NCBI RefSeq assembly: GCF_009905725.1
Contig: NZ_JAAAKV010000006.1
Location: forward strand, 310,001-374,000
DNA length: 64,000 nt
Origin: Emticicia sp. CRIBPO
GTDB lineage: Bacteria; Bacteroidota; Bacteroidia; Cytophagales; Spirosomataceae
Direction: 5' to 3'
Program-made: the position numbers and the translations under genes
Notes under the pieces: model-generated
Database searches by the model: none
What the model saw: only the letters and a program-made list of their open reading frames with translations
What the model was told of the DNA's origin: nothing
In this document: one piece after another, positions 53,742 through 61,707 of the stretch
How the letters are laid out: every line of letters begins with the position of its first letter
Position numbering within the stretch: the first letter of the stretch is position 1

Positions 53742-54124
53742 ATCGCTGTAGATGTTTCAACTGCCCAGGTATGTTCACAAGGCTTTAGCCTGAGAAGCAG
53801 GAAGTAAAAGGATTCGTATCAAAAGCTGAAGGTTTCGCAATTTTCATAGTTCATTCTGTGTCCACTCGATAAGTTTAGCTCCAAAAACTTCATAAAATTC
53901 CTTTGAATTAACACATTTCACTATTATTTTCGCCTAAATTTTCGTGAAAACTAGGCAGCTTTCCCTGTTACGTGCATTGATTAAGACAGTTGGCTTTTCT
54001 GATAAGTCGTATGTCCGGAAATATAATCCGGAATATATGTCTGACTTAACAAGCCCTTCATAAGACACAGAAGTTAAGATTCGTTTTTAGAAAATCTACC
54101 TCTACCATTAAACATATTATTTCC
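53742..54124. other. Intergenic region before the glycan operon
   Basis: 383 bp with no convincing gene. GCCTA-aa-TTTTC-gt-GAAAA-c-TAGGC (53932-53956) can form a bulged hairpin. I see no TAnnTTTG box just before the ATG at 54125, so the operon promoter is not identified. Confidence 0.4.
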
Positions 54125-54955
54125 ATGGTCTCTAAAATAATCAACCTTTGTCCGACAGGCACTCAGTCCTCATCTGCTAACTCGCTCGCACCTATTTTCT
54201 ATAATGAAATCATAGATGACGTTTTATCCTGTAATGAAGTCGGAATTACACTTGTGCACCTCCACGCACGTGATGAAAGCGGAGCTAATACCTATAAAAA
54301 AGAAGTATTCCAGAGGATCATCGAGGGTATACAAAAATACGCTCCGGACCTGGTCATCGGCGTCTCACTAAGCGGCCGGTATTTTGAAGACAGATCTTTA
54401 CGTACCGAAGTTCTCAGTCTCAGGCCGGATATGGGCTCCCTGACGATGTCCTCTTTAAATTTTCCGCTATCGGCTTCTGTCAATTCTCCCGAAACTATTT
54501 TGTGGCTGATTTCTGAAATGGAAAGGTATGGTGTTAATCCGGAAGTTGAATGTTTTGATTCCGGAATGCTTAACTATACAAAGTACCTGATCAGCAAAGA
54601 CATCCTACCTGAAGATGTTTACATCAATATTATTCTTGGAAACCTGTTCAATGCCGGTACCGATGTAGCCACCATCAGTTCATTATTACAGAACGTTCCT
54701 CCTAAAGCGACAGTTTGTTTCGGAGGAATCGGTAAGGCCCAGCTAAAGGCAAATGTCACAGGTCTGATGGAAGGTGACGGAGTAAGGACAGGTCTGGAAG
54801 ATAATTACTATTTTGAAGATAAAAAACTGGCCACTAACCTGCAGCTGGTCCAACGGATACACAGGATCATGAACGAATTGGGAATGAGTTATATGGATGC
54901 CGCAGTATTTAAAACCTTAGGATATGTCAATAAAAGACCTGTTTATATTGGGTAA
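54125..54955 (+). CDS. BKACE (DUF849) family beta-keto acid cleavage enzyme
   Basis: 276 residues forming a TIM barrel. The family motifs are 'GITLVHLHARDESG' (zinc-binding His pair, about 40-53), 'VIGVSLSGRYFEDRSL' (about 78-93), 'MGSLTMSSLNFP', 'VCFGGIGKAQLKAN' and 'DGVRTGLEDNYYF'. Typical members cleave a beta-keto acid with acetyl-CoA as co-substrate, using Zn (3-keto-5-aminohexanoate cleavage is the type reaction). Here it is the first gene of a glycan-type operon with no lysine-fermentation genes nearby, so the substrate is probably different. It overlaps the next gene by 32 bp. Confidence 0.92.
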   Translation: MVSKIINLCPTGTQSSSANSLAPIFYNEIIDDVLSCNEVGITLVHLHARDESGANTYKKEVFQRIIEGIQKYAPDLVIGVSLSGRYFEDRSLRTEVLSLRPDMGSLTMSSLNFPLSASVNSPETILWLISEMERYGVNPEVECFDSGMLNYTKYLISKDILPEDVYINIILGNLFNAGTDVATISSLLQNVPPKATVCFGGIGKAQLKANVTGLMEGDGVRTGLEDNYYFEDKKLATNLQLVQRIHRIMNELGMSYMDAAVFKTLGYVNKRPVYIG

Positions 54956-55565
54956 AAGTGAAGCCACAATTACCATGATTTTAGATAACCTCGAATCATG
55001 CCAGAGCTTTCCCCGGATAAAAATCATCAATAACCTGGAACTGACTTTTGAAAAAGAATACAGGAATGAAAAATTCGATATAGAAATCCTCAAATCTTTC
55101 GAAGGACAAAATGAAGAAACCTCGTTCGTTCTGGGTGGGTTTCAGACAGGTACAAAACGCCGGCTGTTTGAAAACTTTGGTTTAAGCCCTTCAAAATTTG
55201 CGACTATTATTCATGCTTCGTCATCTGTTTCGAGCACGGTAAAGCTGGGAAACGGGTGCCTGATCAACAGCCTGGTGTCCATAGCGGCGTGGTCGGAACT
55301 GGGAGATTTTGTTTCCGTGAACAGGAATGCTTCAGTGGGACACCACACAGTTATTTCCGGCTTTGTTACTTTAAATCCCGGCTGCCATGTGGCTGGAAAT
55401 GTATTTATAGGCGAAAATACCCAGATCGGGATGGGGGCTAACATTATCGACGGCACTAAAATCGGCAGGAACAGCATCGTCGGAGCGGGTGCCCTGGTCA
55501 CTAAAGATGTTCCGGATCATGTGATGGTTTATGGCTCTCCTGCTAAAGTAATTAAAGAAATCTGA
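54924..55565 (+). CDS. NeuD/PglD-like sugar O/N-acyltransferase
   Basis: 213 residues. An N-terminal nucleotide-sugar-binding-like half is followed by a left-handed beta-helix of hexapeptide repeats (about 95-205: 'GNGCLINSLVSIAAWSELGD', 'NRNASVGHHTVIS', 'GENTQIGMGANI') with the catalytic His in 'VGHHTVI'. It belongs to the sialic-acid O-acetyltransferase/PglD group, which acetylates an amino or hydroxyl group of a sugar with acetyl-CoA. It overlaps the BKACE gene and the next gene starts 1 bp after its stop. Confidence 0.93.
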   Translation: MSIKDLFILGKSEATITMILDNLESCQSFPRIKIINNLELTFEKEYRNEKFDIEILKSFEGQNEETSFVLGGFQTGTKRRLFENFGLSPSKFATIIHASSSVSSTVKLGNGCLINSLVSIAAWSELGDFVSVNRNASVGHHTVISGFVTLNPGCHVAGNVFIGENTQIGMGANIIDGTKIGRNSIVGAGALVTKDVPDHVMVYGSPAKVIKEI

Positions 55566-55566
55566 A

Positions 55567-56316
55567 ATGCTTCACATTGCAACACCGCTTTACAGGACAC
55601 AATTTCTTGACCAGGTATATAATTCAATTCCTCGGCACGAAGATATTATATGGCATATTTCAAAGAGTAAACATACTCCGGCTCTGACCAATGACTTTCT
55701 CAAAGACAAGCGGATCAGGGTATATGAAGTTGATTGCCTTGACTCAGACACCGTCAAAAAAAGGAATGCCATTTTTGATCATATCAAAGACGGGTACTTC
55801 TTCCTGCTGGATGATGATACTGTTTTCCTTGATGAAGCCTATCTGACTTACCGGGAATATGCAGATCAGGATTTCATCGGAATGGTGATCGGGAATCAGA
55901 AATATGGGGCCAGCAGCAGACTCTTCCCGACAGGACTCCCCCTCTCGCTGAGTTCTAACCCTGAGACATCTTTTATAGATTCAGGAATGGTAATTTGTCA
56001 TCACTCTGTGCTTGAACACGTGAGATGGGCTTCAGAAAAATACTATGCAAATGATGTGAATTTCTGGTGTAAGTGTTACTCCCACTTTGGAAACAACGCT
56101 GTAAAAACAACCGGTCGTTTTATATCCTATTATAATCGTTTCGGTCCTAAAATCCGTATAAGGAAAAAGATATTTTCGATGAAAACGAGAATAGATATTC
56201 AAAATCCTTTTGTGGTAAAACTTTTTATCTATTTACACGCCCCTGTCAAATTATATAAAAAGGTCTTTTCAATTAAAACGTCAAATCTAAATACGTTTCC
56301 GCCGCGTTTGGATTGA
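55567..56316 (+). CDS. Glycosyltransferase with GT-A-like fold
   Basis: 249 residues. The N-terminus 'MLHIATPLYRTQFLDQVYNS' and the acidic motif 'GYFFLLDDDTVFLDEAYLTY' (about 78-97) are typical of nucleotide-sugar-dependent GT-A enzymes; 'DSGMVICHHSVLEHVRW' follows. The CAZy family cannot be assigned by eye; it resembles the group of short Bacteroidota glycosyltransferases in polysaccharide loci. The C-terminal 40 residues are basic and hydrophobic, possibly membrane-associated. Third gene of the operon. Confidence 0.78.
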   Translation: MLHIATPLYRTQFLDQVYNSIPRHEDIIWHISKSKHTPALTNDFLKDKRIRVYEVDCLDSDTVKKRNAIFDHIKDGYFFLLDDDTVFLDEAYLTYREYADQDFIGMVIGNQKYGASSRLFPTGLPLSLSSNPETSFIDSGMVICHHSVLEHVRWASEKYYANDVNFWCKCYSHFGNNAVKTTGRFISYYNRFGPKIRIRKKIFSMKTRIDIQNPFVVKLFIYLHAPVKLYKKVFSIKTSNLNTFPPRLD

Positions 56317-56346
56317 CTGAAATCCTTAAGTCTTTAAATTAACCTG

Positions 56347-57033
56347 ATGTTATTCAGAAACATAATGAGTCACTTAATCACTATATTAACAGATTACATT
56401 AAAGGAAAAAAAAGCCGTCACGGCAATAGCAAGAAGATTTTCTGTATCGGAAGAAATAAAACCGGAACAACTTCTCTGAAACATTTCTTTGAGTCACGGG
56501 GCTATCCTGTTGGGAACCAGTCTAAAGCTGAAAAATTATTTCCTCAATATAAAGCCGGAAACTTTCAGGCTATTATAGAATATTGTCATACAGCCCAGGT
56601 ATTCCAGGACTGCCCGTTCTCCTATCCTGAAACTTACAAGTATCTTGATCAGGCATTTCCGGGAAGTCAGTTTATTCTTACCCTCAGAGATTCTCCGGAA
56701 CAATGGTATAATTCAGTGGTTAATTTTCGCCGGAAATGTTTTGGCTATTTACCTGAAAAAAAAGATCTCCAAAGATCAAAGTATGCCTACAAAGGCTATT
56801 ACTGGGATACACACAACTGGCTATACAATACGCCGGAGGATAATCTTTATCATCCGGAAATATTAAAAAATCATTACCTGGAATATAATCAGGAGATAAT
56901 TAATTACTTTACCGGAAGAAATAATTTATTGGTTATCAATCTGGCCAACCATGAGGATTATTACCGGTTATGTGATTTTATTGATTTACAACCTGAAAAA
57001 GAGGGCCATTTTCCCTGGAAAAATAAAACCTGA
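56347..57033 (+). CDS. Sulfotransferase family protein
   Basis: 228 residues. The 5'-phosphosulfate-binding loop 'IFCIGRNKTGTTSLKHFF' (about 32-49) and the second binding segment 'SQFILTLRDSPEQWYNSVV' (about 105-123, with 'RDSPEQW') identify a PAPS-dependent sulfotransferase. It should put sulfate on a sugar or lipid acceptor. No PAPS synthesis genes are near. Together with the acetyl- and glycosyltransferases it points to a decorated surface glycan or glycolipid. Confidence 0.88.
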   Translation: MLFRNIMSHLITILTDYIKGKKSRHGNSKKIFCIGRNKTGTTSLKHFFESRGYPVGNQSKAEKLFPQYKAGNFQAIIEYCHTAQVFQDCPFSYPETYKYLDQAFPGSQFILTLRDSPEQWYNSVVNFRRKCFGYLPEKKDLQRSKYAYKGYYWDTHNWLYNTPEDNLYHPEILKNHYLEYNQEIINYFTGRNNLLVINLANHEDYYRLCDFIDLQPEKEGHFPWKNKT

Positions 57034-57038
57034 TAAAA

Positions 57039-57854
57039 ATGTCTGAAATCCCCGCTTCCATTATCATCGTATGTTTTTTGACGGCATTTATCAACTGGGT
57101 AAATGTGGTAATCATTTCTACCAGGATTGTCGGGGTTCAGACCAGAAAAGTGGCTTCATCAAATTCTGTTTTTAATATTATTGCCCTGGCAGCCAATGTA
57201 GCCGGTGCAACCCAGGCACCGCTTCTTGCGAAAACCATTGAGAAGAGCATCATAGAAGGTCACCAACCATATAATTTTCTTTTCAGACTCATTATATTCT
57301 CTGCGACAATCGGATCTATAGCTGGTGCCTTTTCAATTCCCAGTCTCCACAGAATTCTAAAAAAAGGAGTGGAGTCCCTTTACAGACAACAATCTGTACT
57401 TAAAGTCATTACAGCCTCTCTGCGTCCGTCGTCTTTTGCTAAAATAAAACAACACCTGGCGTTTCCTAACCGGGAGAACTTCAGGCGGCTGAGCTCCTAC
57501 CAGGACATGCCTGTAAAACTATTGGTGATCAATATCCTGGTTTATGGCTTTATAACCATCAGCATCTTATCATGTTTATATGCCGGGTATTTAAACCCTC
57601 TGCTCAGGACCACCGCCCTTTCGCTCAACGGTGTGGCCCTTGGCCTGGGAACTTTGGGTATGATGCTTTTTATTGAACCTTTTAACTCGATCCTGGTTGA
57701 CAAGGTCATCGACGGAGCTGTAACCGAAGGATACATGCGGAAGTATTTTGCCTTTGTAGCCATAGCCAGGGTTCTCGGAACGATCCTCGGCCAATTCCTT
57801 TTCATCCCGATGGCCCACGTCATCATTTTTATTGCGGAGATCATTAAGATCTGA
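57039..57854 (+). CDS. amj: Amj-family lipid II flippase homologue
   Basis: 271 residues with about six membrane helices. 'NWVNVVIISTRIVGVQTRKV' and 'VFNIIALAANVAGATQAPLL' in the first helices match the Amj (alternate MurJ, DUF2837) family. In Bacillus, Amj can replace MurJ for flipping the wall precursor lipid II. As the last gene of a glycan operon it could flip a different undecaprenyl-linked saccharide here. It starts 5 bp after the sulfotransferase stop. Confidence 0.9.
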   Translation: MSEIPASIIIVCFLTAFINWVNVVIISTRIVGVQTRKVASSNSVFNIIALAANVAGATQAPLLAKTIEKSIIEGHQPYNFLFRLIIFSATIGSIAGAFSIPSLHRILKKGVESLYRQQSVLKVITASLRPSSFAKIKQHLAFPNRENFRRLSSYQDMPVKLLVINILVYGFITISILSCLYAGYLNPLLRTTALSLNGVALGLGTLGMMLFIEPFNSILVDKVIDGAVTEGYMRKYFAFVAIARVLGTILGQFLFIPMAHVIIFIAEIIKI

Positions 57855-57862
57855 AGACGCTG

Positions 57863-58579
57863 TTATATTTTATTTTCCAACTCCCTGAGAGTCTCGTCCA
57901 CCCCCTCCCCACTCCAGAAAATAACCTTGTCATCGGTTTTGATCCGCAGGTATTTCCTGTGACTGGTGTCGACATACAGCCTTATGGTCTCCCGGTTCAT
58001 GGTTTTGAAATCGCCCTTGAGGTATCTGCCCAGAGCAAAACCATTGCTACGCATTTTGATGGCCGGGATGGAATCTACGACGCCAATGCTATCAATTTTA
58101 TCATAAGGAACTGACATATCGTACATACCTGTAAACTCCATTTCTTTTTCTCTGAAAACGATCTCCGTCTGCCGGGTGCCGGAATACATCATAACGGCAG
58201 TCCCAACGGCGATGCAAAGCAACAACGCAGCCACAGCATAATTAACCCAAGTCTTTTTCCGGGATGCGGGGGATTGGTTAAACCGGGTACTGAAGGCGAC
58301 GAATCCTGCAAAACTCAGCAGCACCAAAAATATAAAGAACATACCAGCCACCTCCGGCCCGACCGTGTATTGAAGCAGTAGAAACACAGTAAGCAGACCT
58401 ACCCCGAGCACCTGGAAGAAACGTTTAAAGAATTTCAGATATCCTGTCAGGTCAAACAAATCTCTTTCTGCTTCCGGCATGGTATTATATCCCGAAAGCA
58501 GGTATTTAGCGTTATCAGCCGTGACAGAAAATGAAATAAGAATAAAAAGGAGTGAAGTGATGGTGACAGTGATCAGCAT
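57863..58579 (-). CDS. DUF3784 and PH-like domain membrane protein
   Basis: 238 residues. The N-terminal 'ADNAKYLLSGYNTMPEAERD' and three to four following helices are DUF3784-like; a cytoplasmic C-terminal part of about 95 residues ('VFREKEMEFTGMYDMSVPYD', 'YLRIKTDDKVIFWSGEGVD') has the strand pattern of a bacterial PH domain. Function not known. It is convergent with the Amj gene (8-bp gap), so not part of that operon. Confidence 0.82.
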   Translation of the reverse strand: MLITVTITSLLFILISFSVTADNAKYLLSGYNTMPEAERDLFDLTGYLKFFKRFFQVLGVGLLTVFLLLQYTVGPEVAGMFFIFLVLLSFAGFVAFSTRFNQSPASRKKTWVNYAVAALLLCIAVGTAVMMYSGTRQTEIVFREKEMEFTGMYDMSVPYDKIDSIGVVDSIPAIKMRSNGFALGRYLKGDFKTMNRETIRLYVDTSHRKYLRIKTDDKVIFWSGEGVDETLRELENKI

Positions 58580-58850
58580 GTTTTAAGGGATGGTTGATTA
58601 AAGAACCAATATAAAAACATCTCCGTCGTTTGCAAAACGATCACTATGTAAATTCGATCCATGTATTTCATAAACCTGAATAAAACAAACTGAAAAACCT
58701 GCCAACAAGATCATCGTGCAACCGTGAGTGGTGTGGTTTTATTATTTCCTGACCGTTAAATCAGTTTTTCGTTTACACACTTGCACACCATTATAAAATG
58801 CTTTACCTTGGAGCATATTTCATTTGTAACACATTAATACCTTTACTGTT

Positions 58851-59675
58851 ATGAAAAAAATTCTTTTGGCTTCCGCCCTGATTTTCGCCTTTTATTCATG
58901 TAAAAAAGAAGAGGCTGATCCTATCCAGAACCAGGAAGACCAGGTACAACTGAGCAAAGTAAAATCAAGCCTGTTAAACAAAAACGGGATTAAAGTTTCC
59001 AGTTCTGAATATGAGTTGATTTATGACGCCACTGGCAAAAAAGTGGAGAAAGTGAACAAGAAATACGAATTGTTTACCCAAACCGGTCAGCTTTCAGACA
59101 CACAGTCGGGGTCTTTCCTGATCGACTACAAAACCGGCAATACTGCAAAAGGTATCCAGGTTTTACCGGGTGACCCGTCCAAGCCTTATATCACCGCTGC
59201 AAAATACAATTTTGTTTATGCAGGTGAAACTCTGGATTCCTACCAGATAGAAGGTTCTACCACCGTGTCTTTTGTCTACAATGAGACCGGTAATATCGTA
59301 AAACGTAAATCAGGCACTTCGGAAAACACCTACACTTATCAGAACAATACCCTGACCTACTCAGGTGGTGCCAAGTTTGAGTTCAGTGAGTTCAAAAACC
59401 CACTTTCGACGATGGATAAAGGCTTAGCGATTGTTTTAGGGCCTGAGTTCTATGCAGGAAACTCTGAGGCGGTTAATTTTTATGCGAAATTTCCGGCGAA
59501 GTTTACAGACCCGGGTACATCATCAAACAATCCGCCATCTCCGGCTAATTTCGACTTTAAGGTTACTGACTCTAAAAGCAACTATCCTTTAAGAGCCCAG
59601 ATCGTTAAAACCCAGGAATTAAATCCGGGAAATGCATTGACAACTGTCATCGAATACGAATATAAGAATCTGTAA
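58851..59675 (+). CDS. Hypothetical lipoprotein, 'FKNP' family member 3
   Basis: 274 residues with lipobox 'AFYSC' (Cys17). Same architecture as the genes at 49092 and 52902: a charged linker, beta-rich middle ('FVYNETGNIVKRKSGTSENT'), the block 'FEFSEFKNPLSTMDKGLAI', 'DSKSNYPLRAQIVKTQ' and 'VIEYEYKNL' at the end. Unknown function. It is followed by a terminator. Confidence 0.76.
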   Translation: MKKILLASALIFAFYSCKKEEADPIQNQEDQVQLSKVKSSLLNKNGIKVSSSEYELIYDATGKKVEKVNKKYELFTQTGQLSDTQSGSFLIDYKTGNTAKGIQVLPGDPSKPYITAAKYNFVYAGETLDSYQIEGSTTVSFVYNETGNIVKRKSGTSENTYTYQNNTLTYSGGAKFEFSEFKNPLSTMDKGLAIVLGPEFYAGNSEAVNFYAKFPAKFTDPGTSSNNPPSPANFDFKVTDSKSNYPLRAQIVKTQELNPGNALTTVIEYEYKNL

Positions 59676-59684
59676 GATCCCAAA

Positions 59685-59720
59685 CCCGGGTTTCAGCATA
59701 TCACTGAAGCCCGGGATTTT
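59685..59720 (+). terminator. Terminator after the lipoprotein gene
   Basis: CCCGGG-T-TTCAG (59685-59696) pairs with CTGAA-G-CCCGGG (59704-59715), followed by ATTTT. It also separates the gene from the convergent one that ends at 59721. Confidence 0.82.
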
Positions 59721-60113
59721 TCATTTACTCAAGCTATCCAGTCCGTAAGGCAGTTTCTCCCATCCTTTTTCAGGAACATAGGATAAAGTATCCGGAACTT
59801 TTACGTCCCATATTATTCTGCTATTTTTTGGGTCGCTACATAAAATTTTTAAGAAAAACCGCTTCCCTTTCAATTTATAATGGTCTTTCTCGCTGTATAA
59901 ATCACTATTTAAAGAACCCGATGAAAAGAAAACTACGCTATCATATGAGAAGCTATAATGCATTGCAAATTGGTTCTTATAACCGCCCGAAATCCTTTCC
60001 TGTTTTGCAATAATAATCCTATGACACTTTTTCATCCGGTATTCATTGAAAGCATTATATCCAAATAAACACGCAAAAAAAATAACAAAAAGTATTACCC
60101 GGCCTCTTTTCAT
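59721..60113 (-). CDS. Hypothetical membrane-anchored protein
   Basis: 130 residues from the ATG at 60113 ('MKRGRVILFVIFFACLFGYN', one membrane helix); an in-frame ATG at 60134 is an alternative. The rest is a small extracytoplasmic domain of mainly beta strands ('MHYSFSYDSVVFFSSGSLNS') with a single Cys near the end. No named family. No operon partner on this strand. Confidence 0.65.
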   Translation of the reverse strand: MKRGRVILFVIFFACLFGYNAFNEYRMKKCHRIIIAKQERISGGYKNQFAMHYSFSYDSVVFFSSGSLNSDLYSEKDHYKLKGKRFFLKILCSDPKNSRIIWDVKVPDTLSYVPEKGWEKLPYGLDSLSK

Positions 60114-60134
60114 AGCAACAATAATTTCAATCAT

Positions 60135-60388
60135 CAGTCGGAATATTTTCCGGACAAGTCTGTTTTCACAAACTTACTGCTTCTTTCAGTTATTTAATAA
60201 TGTCTTCTTTTATCTGTGTATGACAATATAAGACTATCTTCAAGCACCTCCAGGCCTTTTCTAAGTTAACAAAACTTACTCCTTAACCACTCGAGGCATC
60301 AGTTCATTGCCTGAAACATATTTTATCATCGCCCAAAGCTATTCCTTTCCAGTTGCAAGACTATAGATAATGGTTAAAAGCCACTAAT
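60135..60388. other. Non-coding spacer before the repeat array
   Basis: Together with the repeat array and its right flank, about 800 bp (60135-60932) contain no recognisable gene. This left part has no hairpin or open frame of note. Confidence 0.5.
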
Positions 60389-60407
60389 TCCGAGCTAATA
60401 GCTCGGA
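60389..60407. repeat. Perfect 19-base palindrome at the array's left edge
   Basis: TCCGAGCTA-A-TAGCTCGGA. The same GAGCT...AGCTC core occurs as a small hairpin inside each 42-bp repeat unit. Confidence 0.75.
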
Positions 60408-60420
60408 CAGATACACTCCG

Positions 60421-60780
60421 AACCTATTCGCCCGAGCTTTTTGCTCCAACTTATACTCTCAGAACCTATCGGCCCGAGCTTTTTGCTCCAACTTATGCTC
60501 TCTCAACCTATTCGGCCGAGCTTTTTGCTCCAACTTATACTCTCAGAACCTATCGGCCCGAGCTTTTAGCTCCAATTTATACTCTCAGAACTTATCAGCT
60601 CGAGCTTTTAGCTCCAATTTATACTCTCAGAACCTATCGGCCCGAGCTTTTAGCTCCAACTTATGCTCTCTCAACCTATTCGGCCGAGCTTTTTGCTCCA
60701 ACTTATACTCTCAGAACCTATCGGCCCGAGCTTTTAGCTCCAATTTATACTCTCAGAACCTATCGGCCCGAGCTTTTAAC
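60421..60780 (+). repeat. 42-bp tandem repeat array, about 8.5 copies
   Basis: Eight complete units of exactly 42 bases start at 60421, 60463, 60505, 60547, 60589, 60631, 60673 and 60715, with a partial ninth from 60757. The typical unit begins AACCTATCGGCCCGAGCTTT and ends ACTCTCAG, with a GAGCT/AGCTC mini-hairpin. Units 3 and 7 are identical, and so are 4 and 8; units 2 and 6 are nearly so, showing a higher-order 168-bp period. One plus-strand frame is open through the array but has no start codon. Confidence 0.95.
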
Positions 60781-60932
60781 CTGTAAATAATAAGAAAAAG
60801 AGTATCAGCGGAGTGTTTCTAAATATCACGACCGCCATGGTGTGATTAAGCAGCGGTGAAAAGATGCTCCGGAACTCTTAAAAGAGGAGTGGTATACTTT
60901 CGATGTGAATAAATGATTGTTAACAGGGTAAA

Positions 60933-61625
60933 CTATCTCAACCCAAAATACCGCTCCGAAGTTTGCACTTTAAGCGTATCCGGAATGGCCTGGTATTTAC
61001 TACTATCCTTGAGGTTTTGCATGAGTGTAAACCGGATCGACTCGTACAAAAGTATCACATCGTCATCATTAATCGATTTTGAGCGGCGGAAAGTCCTTCC
61101 ATTCAGCTTTATATTGAAGGTAACCGAGTTGTCTGTTTCACTCACCCGGTGATGGCTTCCCCGCTTCTGAGCAAAATTATTGATCGCCTTCTTTAGTAAA
61201 TCTATATATTCCTGATCAGGTGTTACCAGGTAACAAACTGAAGTGCTGTCAGAACGATATTCCCTCACCAGCAACTCATCACCATTAAATCTCAGGTCAT
61301 AATTAAAGTTGTTATCAATGCTGTATCTGCCGGATTCATGATTGGATGCTTCGAGAAGCAAGGGCCCGTTTACCTGTGCACTCAGATCGTTCAGCTTTTT
61401 AAATAGTATGTCTTTATTGACCAGTATTTTGTTTTTCCCGATGACCGTAATGTCAGAAGAATCTCTCAGGTTGGTAAAAAAGAACCCGCCGTCCATCGCA
61501 AAGATGTATTTACTGAATAGTTTGCTTCCTTTTTTTTCATAGACAGCAATGCCGTCATCTGCGGTGCAGGCCATCCCACCTAAAACCAACAAGAAGTAAA
61601 TCAGGCATCTCATCCTCAGGTTCAT
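60933..61625 (-). CDS. Hypothetical lipoprotein
   Basis: 230 residues with lipobox 'LGGMAC' (Cys20). It is beta-rich with patches such as 'GGFFFTNLRDSSDITVIGKN' and 'FNYDLRFNGDELLVREYRSD' and has no known domain. It is on the same strand as, and downstream of, the GH13 amylase gene, but a hairpin separates them. Function unknown. Confidence 0.7.
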   Translation of the reverse strand: MNLRMRCLIYFLLVLGGMACTADDGIAVYEKKGSKLFSKYIFAMDGGFFFTNLRDSSDITVIGKNKILVNKDILFKKLNDLSAQVNGPLLLEASNHESGRYSIDNNFNYDLRFNGDELLVREYRSDSTSVCYLVTPDQEYIDLLKKAINNFAQKRGSHHRVSETDNSVTFNIKLNGRTFRRSKSINDDDVILLYESIRFTLMQNLKDSSKYQAIPDTLKVQTSERYFGLR

Positions 61626-61659
61626 AAAATATTTATATTCATTTAATTATTGACCCTGC

Positions 61660-61684
61660 TGTTCGAAGGTTCCACCTTCGAACA
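61660..61684 (-). terminator. Hairpin after the amylase gene
   Basis: TGTTCGAAGGT (61660-61670) and ACCTTCGAACA (61674-61684) pair perfectly with a TCC loop, 23 bp after the amylase stop on the minus strand. No U-tract. Confidence 0.6.
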
Positions 61685-61707
61685 AGCGTCACGCAGTCTC
61701 CGACCGC

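Noticed and set aside
60421-60780. CRISPR array
   Set aside because: The 42-bp units follow each other directly with no unique spacers between them, and no cas genes are near.
60388-60786. Repeat-protein gene in the 42-bp array
   Set aside because: One plus-strand frame is open for about 130 codons but has no ATG or other good start and no signal peptide; the open frame follows from the unit length being a multiple of three.
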